The notes: generated from the sequence alone by a model not told the origin. 64,000 bases of DNA from Gracilaria gracilis (GCA_030374805.1 JARGSG010000197.1:558001-622000), one strand, 5' to 3'. Counted from the stretch's first letter, positions 51,057 through 62,213 are shown. Program-made: numbers and translations.

Positions 51057-53601
51057 CATGCCTTTCGTTCTGCTTATTGTCCGCTTCAGTGCGCTGTGAT
51101 GAGAAGACATGACACCAAATCCAAGGGAACAAGGGAGCCATAGCTTGCGGTGATGAAATATGCGTTGACTTGCATTCAAGTCTAATTGTTGGGGTGGGGT
51201 TTTCACATTCGCTTGTTACTGGTCATGGAAATTATCTGCGCCTTTAATCAAACTTCAACAAGACATAATCTTACTGATATACCCAGCTAACAAAACTTTT
51301 TTAAACTGAGGTACAAAAATTGCTCTTCACTTGTTGAAAACTCCATTCGGGCCCAAAGGGTTTGTGTGTCTCTCGGCCAAAACTACTAGGACACACACAT
51401 TACGAAAATCAGCGTTGATGTTTGCACCGTGACTGATAATGGCCGCATCCAAAATCTTAGGGATTTGCAAGGACATGCGCGTAAACTTGCAAGGCATCGG
51501 AGGTTAGGAGTGGATTGAAGCGTAATCATCATATGTGATACTATAGACGGTATTATCTCCGTCAAACGTCCGTTGTGCGAGGAGAGAAGTAAGCGAGGTC
51601 ACTGCTGCCAATCGGAATAGGAGACGAGTGATCCAACATCACTATCCGGGTGAAGATGCCAAGAGAAGTATTTGTTGATGTTGTTGATGTTGCATATGGG
51701 AATCTCTCTCTCTCTCTCTCTTTTATGAAACGCGTACGTTAATTTCTCGTACGCGGGGGTATGCTAAGAACCCCAACAACCTATAGGGAAAATGCATACG
51801 TACAGTAATTTTCTCCTAGGCCCGGGTTATTCAAGACCCGACGCCCAATAACACTTCTAGATACACGGCGGCCACTAACTACTACAGGTAATACATAAGT
51901 AGATGTGTTACACTTACTGGGCTACGACAAGAAAGTATTAAATCCCTTCAATGTTTTCGACCACAGGCGTTTCGCTACCGGTTATGGCGGCAATCGAGAA
52001 GAAGTTAACATGAGCTGAGTTAGGGAGTTATCACACTTCAGACAATTAGAAGACGTTTTCGTTCCTGATTAGATTGAAAACACAACACATATCTTGAGTG
52101 TAAGTGTCATCAAAAGAAGAGTCCATGTCGCAGAGAAACTGCATTGAGAACTCAAGTCGGGTCTTTTCTGAGTGGTTACTGTTCAAACTAAGGAGTCTTT
52201 AATGTATCTGCAAGTCGCACCAGCAAAACCGTAGAATGACGACTTGTGTCCTTGTTTGCATTGCTCGTCTTTCGCTTACCGTCCCCGAGGACAGGTTGGG
52301 AACCTTTGTTCCTCTCTGAGCATCGGATCACCCCCATGTTGTTTGCTGATAGCGGTAACACAGCACTTTCCCCTTGAACATTACTTTCAGTACTATAGGG
52401 CTATGCAAAGCCCAAAGAATGTAGAGTGTGTCAATAAAGGACTGCTGTCCACAATTGAGAAGAATTAGAGTATGTCCTGTCTCGCTACCCCTGACATGTA
52501 GCTCTTTGAGGTTGGTAGTGAGCGCTTCTTCCTTTTGTATATCTGCTCTCCCTGGACCACTTATCTACCCAAAGCAATACTACAGGGAGCTTTATTCTTC
52601 TTTTATTGTTCTTCTTCTTCTTCTTTATTGTAGCTTTATTCACTCCCGCCTAGAACGAGATGGCAACATCCACTGCTCACAGTTGAATCCGCCAGCCTAA
52701 AACACAGAGGTGGACGCAATTTGTCCGGCTCATGAGGTCAGTCGTCTCCTACAGTAGCAGTGCCATAGCAGTGCCGTGGTTGCTTTCTTCTTGCGATCCC
52801 CCCGACATCTTCTGCTATGGGCATTGAGCATGATGCTCATGGATGTCCCGGTCCGTACTGCCTTGGTGGGAACGTTACCAAGTTGGTACGTAAGAGTTAA
52901 CCTTAGATACAGCTCATCGCTGCTAGAACATCACGTGAGTATGACGTCATGGGGCATATCTCGTCTGGTGCAGCTATTTGTATATGTTCTTCTTCTTCTT
53001 CTTTACTATGGGTATGTACGTGAGGTAATGAACTGAACATCATTGCGGAAAGCGGATGATCCCCAAATTTGAAACGCGATGGCGTTTGGCGTGTGTTCTG
53101 CTGTTCACGTTTTGAACGGAGCCCAAAAAGAGTTGAGAAGAGATGATATCTATCTTTCTGACGCGTCACGCCGCTCTCCACCTCTCATCATTCCACTTGC
53201 CAACAATGCTATGCGGTGCCACTATCGGTCGCTTCTTTTTCCAGTTCTTCTCCCTTCTGGACAAACCGCTGTTCTCTTACTCACGTCCGGGGATTCAAAT
53301 ACCAATCGGCAAATTAGGAAAACCGTGCAAACCACATGGCGGGTGTCTTTCTGTACTGGACCGAAGTAGGGGCGCTATTGTAAAATGTTGTGCAGTATGA
53401 TTATATGTGTGCAATGGGCGTGTATGTATTTATACCAGTCGTTGGAAGCAAACCACACTGCTTCAGTTTGACTTCGGGCGTTCTGTCAATTCCATACCAA
53501 TTGAAGGCCCACATCTGACGAGTCATGGAGTGTTGGAAGAGCAATGCGTACTGTAGGGACAATGCAAATGATTGGTCCGTTTGCATCTCAGATTTTTTGT
53601 C
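51057..53601. other. Large intergenic region with simple repeats
   Basis: 2.5 kb without a gene I can support. It contains a (CT)n run (about 51703-51721), a palindromic CGTACG...CGTACG patch near 51734-51756, and two TTCTTCTTCTTCTT patches (about 52595-52625 and 52993-53010) in similar ATTG/TTTA contexts. The patches suggest decayed repeats, possibly old retroelement ends. A + strand frame 53143-53400 opens with ATG but has no recognisable features. Confidence 0.4.
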
Positions 53602-53877
53602 ATGTCGAGCACAGCACTTTCATTCCGCCGCCCTCGCCATGACCTCATGTCTCGTGATCCCCTCGTCGATGTAAAGGTAAGGACAGATGAACGTATGGGC
53701 ATGAGGACAGTCGTCTTTCATGCAACACAACACCCAAAGCTTATCTTTGAAGATCTCAATGTTGATTCTGTTCCGAAGGCGAGCAGGTCTATCTCTCGCA
53801 TGCTGGCGCTAGTTGTTACGTCACTCAAACTTCTCGAGATCGACATACAACTCTTTCTTCTGCAAACTTCGCAGTAG
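53602..53877 (+). CDS. Possible small protein, unknown
   Basis: A 91-codon ATG frame (MSSTALSFRRPRHDLMSRDP...) with balanced composition and codon choices like neighbouring genes. A consensus donor, AAG|GTAAGG, lies inside it at about 53679, so it might instead be the first exon of a spliced gene whose other exons I did not find. No domain recognised. Confidence 0.3.
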   Translation: MSSTALSFRRPRHDLMSRDPLVDVKVRTDERMGMRTVVFHATQHPKLIFEDLNVDSVPKASRSISRMLALVVTSLKLLEIDIQLFLLQTSQ

Positions 53878-54431
53878 GTTCAGTTTGGTCCAGGTACAGG
53901 GTATATGAATTGGCGAGGGGAGGCTAGTCAGACCATGCCCAGGGGCGCAGCCATGTCGATGCGTTTCGAAGCGCAAAACAACTTGACATATCTTGTTTTA
54001 GGTTCCCTGATTTAAGGTTACCGGTTCCAAAGTGAATGTGAAAGCGCTAAATTATTAAATAGGCGCCCTGTGAAATACAGAGAAAGTACGCTAGACACAC
54101 TGCATAACACTCTCCCACTTCTTCCCCAATTTCCTCGTTTACTTTCAAACTCTCCTTCTCATGGCCGTTTGTTTATTACTTCAGCCCTTATCTGTCGTGA
54201 GTTGCATGTCGTATATCTCGAGAGCGTTATTCAATATCTTGCCCGTTCTATTCGTTCTGTTAATGGCACCTTTGACCCACAGCAACGATCCAATGATGGT
54301 CGTTGTGAAGGAGTCATTGATTATATCCGGAATCAAGGTGACATAGCTTAGAACGTTTGACATTCGGTTGGAGAAACACCTTGTCGAAGGTGGGCTTGGC
54401 ACCTGCATTGCGTTGCAGCAAAACGGTCTCA
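53878..54431. other. Upstream region of the pseudo-subtilase gene
   Basis: About 550 bp with no supported gene. Overlapping frames start at GTG or lack any motif. Confidence 0.4.
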
Positions 54432-57263
54432 ATGGCGGCACAAAGATTCGTTCTTTCCCTTGTTTGTATCTGCTTTCTCGCCTCTCCTGCTCAATCAGCA
54501 CAGCGTCTGCGGAACGGTTATCCACCATCAACATCAGATAGGAAACTTCTTAGCATCCTGCGTTCGCATGGCACTAGGTACGACGATGTGAGTCTGCAAC
54601 ACTCGGTGCGAGATAGCACAATCGGAGATTGGCGTGACACATCTTTGGGTGTGTCGGAAACCGAGCTAATAAGACGGGAAACCAAAGGAGTAGTTACGCA
54701 AACGTTTGTTAAAACCAATGGCGCGCCCGGAAACAAACATATCTCCAATCACATACATCAACTTCAAAGGAACACTCTGACAGATAACAAACCACTGCCT
54801 TCAATCCGGCCACAGACGAGGCAGACACAGCAATCACTAACAGGAAGTTCTGCCACTAGTGTGGGCGACACGACGTCAGAAGCCATCTCTTCACCCGTTG
54901 CTTCTTCAGTGCCGTCAACCACAGTTTCAATCCCATCGGGCTCAGATGGAATACCGACCCAAGGTATTCTGGCACCATCCGAGAACGCAGTGAACACTCC
55001 GACTCCAAGTGCGACAGCCGTGTTACCATCCTTGACTTCTTCATTCTCGCCGAGTGCTTCTCGCAGTGTTGATGCGTCTGCTCCTATTGCGTCTGAAGCT
55101 CCGCAACTGACTTCTTCAATTTCACCGCGTCCATCAACTATTGAAATGTCTGCGTCCCCGTCATCCACGAGAACAGCGTCCCCTTCCATTTCAGCGTCCA
55201 GCTTGCCATCACTGCCACCTGCCTCCCCTTCAAAGCCGGTGGAGACTTCGCCTGCGCCCTCACAGTCAATGCTTTTGTCTTCCACACCATTAGAAACTTC
55301 TCCCGTATCCCCAAAGGCCACCCCCAGTTTCAAAGACGATGACGACGAGACGAAGAACCAAACCAAGCATCTAAGTATCGGCGGAAAGATAACTATTTCT
55401 GACGCTTCCCGTGGCCCTCTATTGAATAGAACGGGTGAGGTCATCAGTGGTGCTCAATTTTCTGATGTCCTTATCATCTTGTCTATGAACAACAACAGAC
55501 TTCGGAATATACCAAGAACCGAACGTCAGGGCTCTTTGAACGTTTCTCAGTCAGTGGTGATCATAAACGCTTGTGCACAAGCGTTGATTGAGAACGGAAA
55601 CTCTACAGGCTCCATTTCTCTGCACGCATTTGAACGCCCAACACTAGGAGAATCTGATTTGATTGTTTCTCGTGGCTTCGAAAGTTTTTTTCGAGAGAGT
55701 GAAACTCGCCCTTGTTCAATGGGACTAGCGCTCGAGATACCTTCAGATCATTTTAGCACCGTGTACCTTGTGCTCTCACAACCCATGTCTTCTGGACCCA
55801 CAGTAGTCGAGATCTCAGCCGTTAGCTCCAACAACTCAGTGGCGGCATCTCCGGTTGTCTGGAATCGAGATCTCCTATTGATACCAGAAAAGGTGAACGT
55901 GAGCCTTCATACTGATGAAAAAGCAAAAGTCTTCGTCATTTCTTCCTGGCCCAATATGCATCATATCGAGCTCAAGGATGCGCGTGTGGATAGCTCTGGT
56001 CTCAGCCACATATACGGATCAACTTCTCGCTTCCCAAATCCTATTTGTGATGATTCCGGAACTCAACTCATGACCTCAATTGTTGGAGAACATCTAGGCA
56101 TCGTTCCAAACCATATCACCACCATTCCAGTTCCTGTTCGGGATTGTGATGAGCCATACACACTCAACGTCATTTTCAGTGCTCTCAAGCTTGTGACTAA
56201 GAGCGTGGAAGAAACACCATCACTGAATTCCTATATTATATTCGATGATCAACTACAAGAAAGTGGCTTCTTAAACGACTCAAGATTGCGAAGGGAATTG
56301 GAAGTTCTTGCAAACGCAGGAGTGATTACTTTTGTCCCAGGAAAAGAATGCCATGAAGTGCAATCGTCTTATATAGCTGTTGGGGCTTTTGGCCGCCGGG
56401 TTCCAGATCAGGAAAATTCGTCCTCTGTCGAAGAGTTTGTCATTCAGTCAGCTCAGTGTTCGAGCATGTTTGATGTTTTCGGACCAGGAGACTTTAGCTC
56501 TACGGCTTCCATTACGGGTCCCGAATCATATACAAATCTCATCTGGGGCTCTAATGTTGCAGCAGCAGGAGTGCTAAGCGTTTTTCTGCTGATGTCTATC
56601 GATCAGAATCGAAAGCTAAACGTTACCGAGACAAAGAACCTGCTTCGGGGGATGACGAGGACGATCCCCCTAATTGGGAACTTGCGTACCGGTGAGTTTA
56701 TCGGGTCTGGACCTGCTCTACCACTCCTTGGCGGCGCATCATCACTTTCCGATTTGAGGAAGTCTTTCGCAGAACTACCGTCCTCAAATCCCACATCGAA
56801 TAACTTCATTCGATTCCTTTCGAATTTGCCCATTGGGGCTATAATCGGAATTTGTCTAGCAGTTTGCCTTGCCTTGATCTTGATTATTGTGGGAGGTATT
56901 TTCGCATTTCGGCGCAGCAGGGGTTCAGAGTCAGGAGATGGGGAATCTACATTCGAAGAAGAGGACATCGAGTTTGCACCATCGGATGAAAACGAGAATC
57001 ACGAGACACAACGTGACCGCGCTCTCCAACGCCCTCCCACAATAATAGACATACAATCACCAATTCCAATTCGTCAAAGGTCGGGGAGTCGCGGCACAGA
57101 CAAGAGCCGTCCAGTGCAGTCACAGCCTACTCGCATTCCTGTCGTACAACGATTGCTTTCGTTGAACAGAGCGAAGGAATCTCCAATCCCTAAAGGTGAC
57201 AAGGCCTCATGGTTTGCTACTCCCAGGAGTCAGAAACCTGGAAATCTTAGTTTTAACAGATGA
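54432..57263 (+). CDS. Membrane-anchored subtilase-like pseudoenzyme
   Basis: 943 aa, ATG at 54432 giving a clean signal peptide (MAAQRFVLSLVCICFLASPAQS). A Ser/Thr/Pro-rich stalk (~130-300), likely heavily O-glycosylated, follows. The ectodomain around residues 540-710 follows the subtilisin (S8) core in order: DSGTQLMTSIVGEHLGIVPN where HGTHVAG...GVAP is expected; LANAGVITFVPGK for the A..AGN oxyanion strand; SSYIAVGAF; FDVFGPGDF; and IWGSNVAAAGVLSVFLL for SGTSMATPHVAG. The catalytic His, oxyanion Asn and Ser positions read Gln, Lys and Asn, so peptidase activity is not expected. A transmembrane helix (~801-826) and a ~117-residue basic cytoplasmic tail complete a type I receptor-like layout. 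The S8 assignment is by motif order. Confidence 0.72.
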   Translation: MAAQRFVLSLVCICFLASPAQSAQRLRNGYPPSTSDRKLLSILRSHGTRYDDVSLQHSVRDSTIGDWRDTSLGVSETELIRRETKGVVTQTFVKTNGAPGNKHISNHIHQLQRNTLTDNKPLPSIRPQTRQTQQSLTGSSATSVGDTTSEAISSPVASSVPSTTVSIPSGSDGIPTQGILAPSENAVNTPTPSATAVLPSLTSSFSPSASRSVDASAPIASEAPQLTSSISPRPSTIEMSASPSSTRTASPSISASSLPSLPPASPSKPVETSPAPSQSMLLSSTPLETSPVSPKATPSFKDDDDETKNQTKHLSIGGKITISDASRGPLLNRTGEVISGAQFSDVLIILSMNNNRLRNIPRTERQGSLNVSQSVVIINACAQALIENGNSTGSISLHAFERPTLGESDLIVSRGFESFFRESETRPCSMGLALEIPSDHFSTVYLVLSQPMSSGPTVVEISAVSSNNSVAASPVVWNRDLLLIPEKVNVSLHTDEKAKVFVISSWPNMHHIELKDARVDSSGLSHIYGSTSRFPNPICDDSGTQLMTSIVGEHLGIVPNHITTIPVPVRDCDEPYTLNVIFSALKLVTKSVEETPSLNSYIIFDDQLQESGFLNDSRLRRELEVLANAGVITFVPGKECHEVQSSYIAVGAFGRRVPDQENSSSVEEFVIQSAQCSSMFDVFGPGDFSSTASITGPESYTNLIWGSNVAAAGVLSVFLLMSIDQNRKLNVTETKNLLRGMTRTIPLIGNLRTGEFIGSGPALPLLGGASSLSDLRKSFAELPSSNPTSNNFIRFLSNLPIGAIIGICLAVCLALILIIVGGIFAFRRSRGSESGDGESTFEEEDIEFAPSDENENHETQRDRALQRPPTIIDIQSPIPIRQRSGSRGTDKSRPVQSQPTRIPVVQRLLSLNRAKESPIPKGDKASWFATPRSQKPGNLSFNR

Positions 57264-57828
57264 CTCCATCCAAGTAGCTCGCCTTGACATAGATAGACGC
57301 ATTTGAAGGTTTGTCGTTCTTCTTCTTCTTAACTGTGGTCAGCCGCCCCTAATTCCGAGGCGGCCGAAGAGTTATCTATTGATGTTTATATCTAAAGGTA
57401 GTTCTCTCTCTTAAAGAAGGCCAAAACCCGTAACGGCCACTGCTTGATCATATCAACTAACGATTTGTCTTTGCAGGTTTGTCGTTAAAAGAACCGTTAC
57501 CGTAAATACATCTCTCGCGCTTCAGTGCGAAAGTTAGAAAAACATGTTAGATACCATAAGAACAAGCGGATTAAGTTAAGCCAGAATGACGCAACGAACA
57601 CAGGTGTGAGTACGTTCTACTCGCCTTCACATGGTGTGGTTGTCTTAGAACACCGAGGCGATTCAAGCTAAATGAGTCGGTCAGACGGATCTCCAACGTC
57701 CATAAACGTTGTTAGGCTTTCAGTGAGAGAAATGTTTTGCAGAGAAGGCTTTACTTCAACCTAGAAATTAAAGGTTGATGTCCGCATTAAAGAAATGAAA
57801 AAGATAACATGATTGTGCTTTATGAAGT
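57264..57828. other. Intergenic region with LINE scrap (copy E)
   Basis: 57385-57480 on the minus strand resembles the final LINE block (ATCGTTAGTTGATATGATCAAG..., GGCCTTCTTTAAGAGAGAG) and is probably another short 3' remnant. The rest is unassigned. Confidence 0.45.
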
Positions 57829-58456
57829 TTGAACAGGTGCATCGCAGCGAAGAGGAAAAGCGATTGTGGTGCGACAGGGCGGTATCGAATTGAGACGGAG
57901 CTTTGCGTCGAATCTACAGGAGCTAGACGAGCAAACACAGTTGGGCTGTATATGCAAATCGCCTGGTCTACGCTTCAGAGCGAGTGTGAACATCAAACGT
58001 CAACTAATCGAGAGGGGAGAGGACGATATACGGTGCGATTGAGCGAAGCATTAAGTACAATCTTGTACAACATGGTAGTGACAGAAAGCATTGCCATATC
58101 GCAAAGAGAAGCCGAAGTGGTTCTGTCGCAGCTTTTCGTTGGACACACCACTGCTTTTGCGCCCGTTTGGAACCCACTTGTTTGGGAGGAAATTAGGTTG
58201 TGATTGTCGCCCCGGCGTTCTGAATGGCGTCGACCACTACCTTCTGAGGTGCCCGAAATGGACTTACTCAAGGCGTCTTTGTCTCTCGTCCCTTCGTGAC
58301 CGCCTTGGTCTTCTTGTTGCTAATATTATCAAAAAATGGCTTGAGAAGATGTTGGCCTTCTTGCTGATAGAGCGATTCTTTCACCAGAAGCGCTCTACAC
58401 TTAGTTCTAATTAAGCTAGGTGTACCTATAAAAGAGAGGGAGAGAGAGAGAAAGCA
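57829..58456 (+). pseudogene. LINE (non-LTR retrotransposon) 3' remnant (copy A)
   Basis: The best-preserved member of the family. One frame (to about 58203) ends AEVVLSQLFVGHTTAFAP, resembling the 'LSQLRTGHT' motif near the C-terminus of LINE ORF2. After a frame change near 58190 the next frame gives CDCRPGVLNGVDHYLLRCPK, a C-x-C-x9-H-x4-C finger, then LVANIIKKWLEKMLAF and ERFFHQKRS. A stop and a GA-rich tail (about 58432-58453) follow. The 5' part, with the endonuclease and RT, is missing, as is usual for truncated insertions. It is not functional. Confidence 0.8.
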
Positions 58457-58534
58457 TTGTTAAAGCATTGTCGATTTTAGCAAGTGGATGACGATATCAT
58501 GATTGTGATATGAGTGGTAACACTCTGAAGCACG

Positions 58535-60622
58535 TCAGGCTTGAAGAATGTGCGGATATTTCTTGAGCAACCACAATATGGTACCATTGGTCCAACCAAA
58601 TCCAGTCTGAGGTTTGTATTCACCACCTTCTCCCCGTTTTCCCGTCTCAGATCTGCAATCATACTTCTCATGAAACACGTTCTCCGTTCTCCAGCCTTGA
58701 TACGCAGTGTTCACGAAACGACGCGCTATTTCCTCAGCAGCCTCCGTTCCACCGCTTTCTGGATCAAACTTACCCACCCTTTCCAAGACGTCCACGGCTA
58801 TATCAAGTAAAGGAGGCCAACAGTTCGGAAAATCCCATTGCTCCTTAGTCACTTGAGCTGTGGCCGCCAATCCTCCTTTGTCAACAAGACCAGATTCATT
58901 CATTACTGCATCTACGAAAGTCTTGAGATCAAGTGTACCCTTCCATTCGTTATCGAAACAACCACTCCAAATTGGCATCATACCGGCCACGGACGATACA
59001 TTAGTACTTCGTTCCTCGCTGACATCGTAATCGAAACCAAATAGTTTGTCATAGTCAAACAGCACCGAACTGATTGATTGCTTTCGATCTTCCGCAATCT
59101 GTTCATACTGCAAATGTTTATCGGTGTGAAAACGAGCCTTGTCCCTCAGGGACGACGAGGAAGCACCCACAGCACCATTCTGATTGTAATGCGAGGCAAG
59201 TTGGTTATGCAAGCTGGCCGTCACTCTTTCAACAAGGTACAGAATGCTATTCAAGCAGCATGGCACAATGTTGACGGCCTGGGTCTCAGAAACACAGTTA
59301 TCACTGTTGCAAAACCATCGTGAAGAGTAATCCCAGCCACTTTCGGCACCGGCAGCAATGTGTCTGAATACTTCTGTGCGAGCACTTTCATCGTCGCGAA
59401 GATGAGGAGCACGGGCCATCATCTCCTCCACAGTTTCAGTGTCTTCTTTAAATGCTTCCGGACGCGCATGATCAGTGACGACGTTGTACACCGATAAACG
59501 ATAAGAGGAAAGGGAGCTGTTGGGATGCACACGTGAAATGGCGTGAGAGCGCTCAAAGGAATCGAGTTCAGTGTCCAGATGTGGTACGGTTTCAAGCAGC
59601 CACTGTGCCTTTTCATCGGGATTAGAGAGCGCGAGATACACTTGGTTGACGGCCAAGGCAAGCACTGGCGGCTGTGAGCGATTCAAATAATAAACGCGAT
59701 TGCCATTCGGAACAAAACCAAACTCCTTGACGAGATGTATGAGATTGCGCACGGCACTCTTTGCAGACTGAATCATGTCACAAGCAATCAAGCCCTTGAC
59801 AATCCAAAGTGTGTCCCAGTAGTAACACTCTTGGAAACGACCTCCTGGAATGAAGAACGGATGAGGTAAAGGAATGAGGGAAGAAACCTGTTTGTGTTGC
59901 TCAATTGAAATGGAGGTATCGAACGAACGCGCCAGCGCGCGCCAGCGCTTTTTTATATCCATGACAAACTCGACGACATGCGGGTCAAGCTTGGCTGAAG
60001 TGGTGTGAAGAAAGGAGGGAATTTCATCATTGTAGTCGACGGGAGTATGCGTGCGCACAAGTTGTTGTTGCGGTTGTCTGACGGCCCATTGCACGAACTG
60101 GGTGTACTGCTGCTCCGAAACATGAGGTTGTTGAAGCAGGCTATAAAAGCGTTTGAGCACAACGTGCGGGGGATGCGCCAGCTCCATGTCAACAAAGGTC
60201 TTGGAATCCTCAAACGGTCGAAAGGGGGAGTTCTGCACGAAGCGCAACACATCGGGATTGCAGAACACCTGGGCAGCAGGGAACAATTGATCACGCTGGG
60301 CGACACTGAGCAGCTCGGTATCATGGGCATCGTGCAGGCGGAAAGTGGAAGAAGGGGAAGAGGTCATGGCGGGGCGGCAGTGGTGGTATTGGGTGGCAGG
60401 CACGCTCACCGCGGGGTGCGGCAAGGCGTTGAAAGAGGTGCAGCGGACAAAGGCAGAGTTGGGGCCCATGGCAGCCACGGCGTGCGAGTCAGAGCGGAGA
60501 CGGGCGCACGAGGGCGGGGCGATGGCGGGGGAAGGCGCAGCATTTATGCGAAAGGACGCCGCCGCGAACGCCAGCGGCGTGCGGCTGCGCGTGCGCAGCG
60601 GTGACAGGCAATGCACTCTCAT
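58535..60622 (-). CDS. Trehalase, glycoside hydrolase family 37
   Basis: Hydrolyses trehalose to two glucose. 695 aa from the ATG at 60622. Both GH37 signatures are present: PGGRFQECYYWDTLW and QWDFPNCWPP. The catalytic Asp lies in GAESGWDYSSRW and the catalytic Glu in VFHEKYD near the C-terminus, followed by GFGWTNG. The first ~85 residues are Arg/Ser/Ala/Pro-rich with little acid (MRVHCLSPLRTRSRTPLAF...), consistent with an organelle transit peptide. MTSSPSSTF (codon 86) would give a cytosolic-length enzyme. No secretory signal is evident. Same strand as, and 236 bp downstream of, the lumen-protein gene. Confidence 0.95.
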   Translation of the reverse strand: MRVHCLSPLRTRSRTPLAFAAASFRINAAPSPAIAPPSCARLRSDSHAVAAMGPNSAFVRCTSFNALPHPAVSVPATQYHHCRPAMTSSPSSTFRLHDAHDTELLSVAQRDQLFPAAQVFCNPDVLRFVQNSPFRPFEDSKTFVDMELAHPPHVVLKRFYSLLQQPHVSEQQYTQFVQWAVRQPQQQLVRTHTPVDYNDEIPSFLHTTSAKLDPHVVEFVMDIKKRWRALARSFDTSISIEQHKQVSSLIPLPHPFFIPGGRFQECYYWDTLWIVKGLIACDMIQSAKSAVRNLIHLVKEFGFVPNGNRVYYLNRSQPPVLALAVNQVYLALSNPDEKAQWLLETVPHLDTELDSFERSHAISRVHPNSSLSSYRLSVYNVVTDHARPEAFKEDTETVEEMMARAPHLRDDESARTEVFRHIAAGAESGWDYSSRWFCNSDNCVSETQAVNIVPCCLNSILYLVERVTASLHNQLASHYNQNGAVGASSSSLRDKARFHTDKHLQYEQIAEDRKQSISSVLFDYDKLFGFDYDVSEERSTNVSSVAGMMPIWSGCFDNEWKGTLDLKTFVDAVMNESGLVDKGGLAATAQVTKEQWDFPNCWPPLLDIAVDVLERVGKFDPESGGTEAAEEIARRFVNTAYQGWRTENVFHEKYDCRSETGKRGEGGEYKPQTGFGWTNGTILWLLKKYPHILQA

Positions 60623-60858
60623 CACGCAGTGACAGGGGGCGATGGCAAACTTTGATAGAAAGACAAATACCTAACCGCACAGCGCGGGCGGATAGCGAGA
60701 CACGGCACAAGAGCGGCGCCTCGCGCCCGAGCACAAACGGCGCCACGGATCGGGCGCCTCATTTGACGCGTATCTAGACGGCCGCCCGCCGGGGCTGTCA
60801 TGCTGTTGAGTCAACAGTGTTGACAGTGCGCGCGCTCGCTGCGCCATCTTCCACTCTG

Positions 60859-61453
60859 CTATTTATTATTGCGTCTGATCAAATCCTCGAGCCGGTTCTT
60901 GACAGCGGTGCTGAGCCCCTTTGGCTCGACCAACCTCCACTGGCCATCATCGTCCTTGATGAGTTCTTTGTTGAATCCAAACGAGAAATAGTCGCCGTAG
61001 CCCTGTCGCCAGTACTTTTCCAGCATCGCCTGGTCGTTCTTCTGCCGATTGTTCCGCGACTTTTGCAGCAACTCGCCAATCAGCGCGTTGTCCTGCGCCG
61101 CCGCCTCGCACCCCGGCCCCTCCCCCTTCTCGCACAGAGGCTGCGATATGATCTCCCTGCGCGCCATGTCGGCGGTTAGAACCACAAACTTAGAGCGCGC
61201 TGATGCGTGGCGCGCGCTGTGACGCACATATACGCGGTGTGTTCAAAACTTACGCATGACAGCCATTGATGGTTAGCAACGAAAGCAGAATGGAAGCGGA
61301 GATGGAAGCAAGCGTCTTCCGAGCGGCCGATGCATGCAAAATCGGTGTTCGCGACGCGTCATCAAGCTTGCATGTGGCGCGATGGAAGGAAGGGCGTGTT
61401 CTGCCAGTTTGCAGCCGCATGGGCGCGTTGCACCACGCCATGACGCCACTCAT
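60859..61453 (-). CDS. Probable thylakoid-lumen protein (two exons)
   Basis: Exon 1 61254-61453 and exon 2 60859-61156. The 97-nt intron has donor ATGC|GTAAGT and acceptor GGCGCGCAG. The joined frame gives 165 aa. Exon 1 encodes a hydroxylated, basic transit-like stretch (APMRLQTGRTRPSFHRATCK), then RKTLASISASILLSLLTINGCHA, a hydrophobic thylakoid-transfer segment with an AxA-like cleavage site right at the splice. The mature ~95-aa domain starts EIISQPLCEKGEGPGC and contains a conserved-looking helix (ALIGELLQKSRNNRQKND) and YWRQGYGDYFSF. I do not recognise a named family. A bipartite leader suggests the lumen, although a secretory protein is possible. Confidence 0.72.
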
Positions 61454-62190
61454 GCGAGCGAGCGAGGAGGGGGCGATGTACGCGCGACGCTGTGACCAAG
61501 ACAATGACAGCGGCGTCGGGGCATCGACCGTGGCGCGCTCTCACTTGTGAATCGCCTCCTTCTATCTAAAGTTTATGTGCGCGCGTGATGCGCAGCGAGC
61601 GCCGCAGCTGTCGTTGCGGTTGGCGCATAGCCGCCGGAGGTGAAACGTACACCAGACCTGAGACGTCCGTTGACGTGTTTGCCGTTCGCCGCACAATGCC
61701 TGAAAAACTTTTTCTTTTGTTGCAAAATATCATTCACTTCAGCTACACGTACACAACGTGCCCTCCGTACACAACGTGCCCTCCGTGTACACCGCGCCGC
61801 GTCGTCATGCGTGTACAAGGAGCACTCGGCATATGTGTACAAATAACGCATTAAAAAGATTCGATGCGGTGAGTGCATGCGCCGTGTCGCACGCGCCCTG
61901 CGCTTTCTCATTGGCTCACCCTTTTCAATGGAACACCGCCTCAATCTATCTATTGCGCGCCTGTGGCATTCACCCCAATCAAGGTGCAGCTCGCAGCCGT
62001 CGCAGCGTGAGCTCTTGCATTGCATTCCCCCCTACATCACATCGCCCCACTGGACCGCTGCAACATAGGATATGACACTTATCGACCGTTCTCTTCCTCA
62101 GTTGCACATGATCCACTGCCGCACGTTCACCCGCTTGCGTGAGTCTCTCACTCATTACCTACTGTATGTAAGCCGTCTCGAAGCCCAGTA

Positions 62191-62213
62191 AAGTGGTACC
62201 AACGGTACCACTT
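62191..62213. other. Perfect 10-bp hairpin
   Basis: AAGTGGTACC, a 3-nt AAC loop, then GGTACCACTT. It is a perfect inverted repeat in the intergenic region, of unknown role (cruciform, operator-like site or short foldback). Confidence 0.7.

Noticed and set aside
51703..51721. (CT)n run as the tail of another LINE copy
   Set aside because: The sequence beside it lacks the GGCCTTCTT...GAGCG block seen in the other copies.
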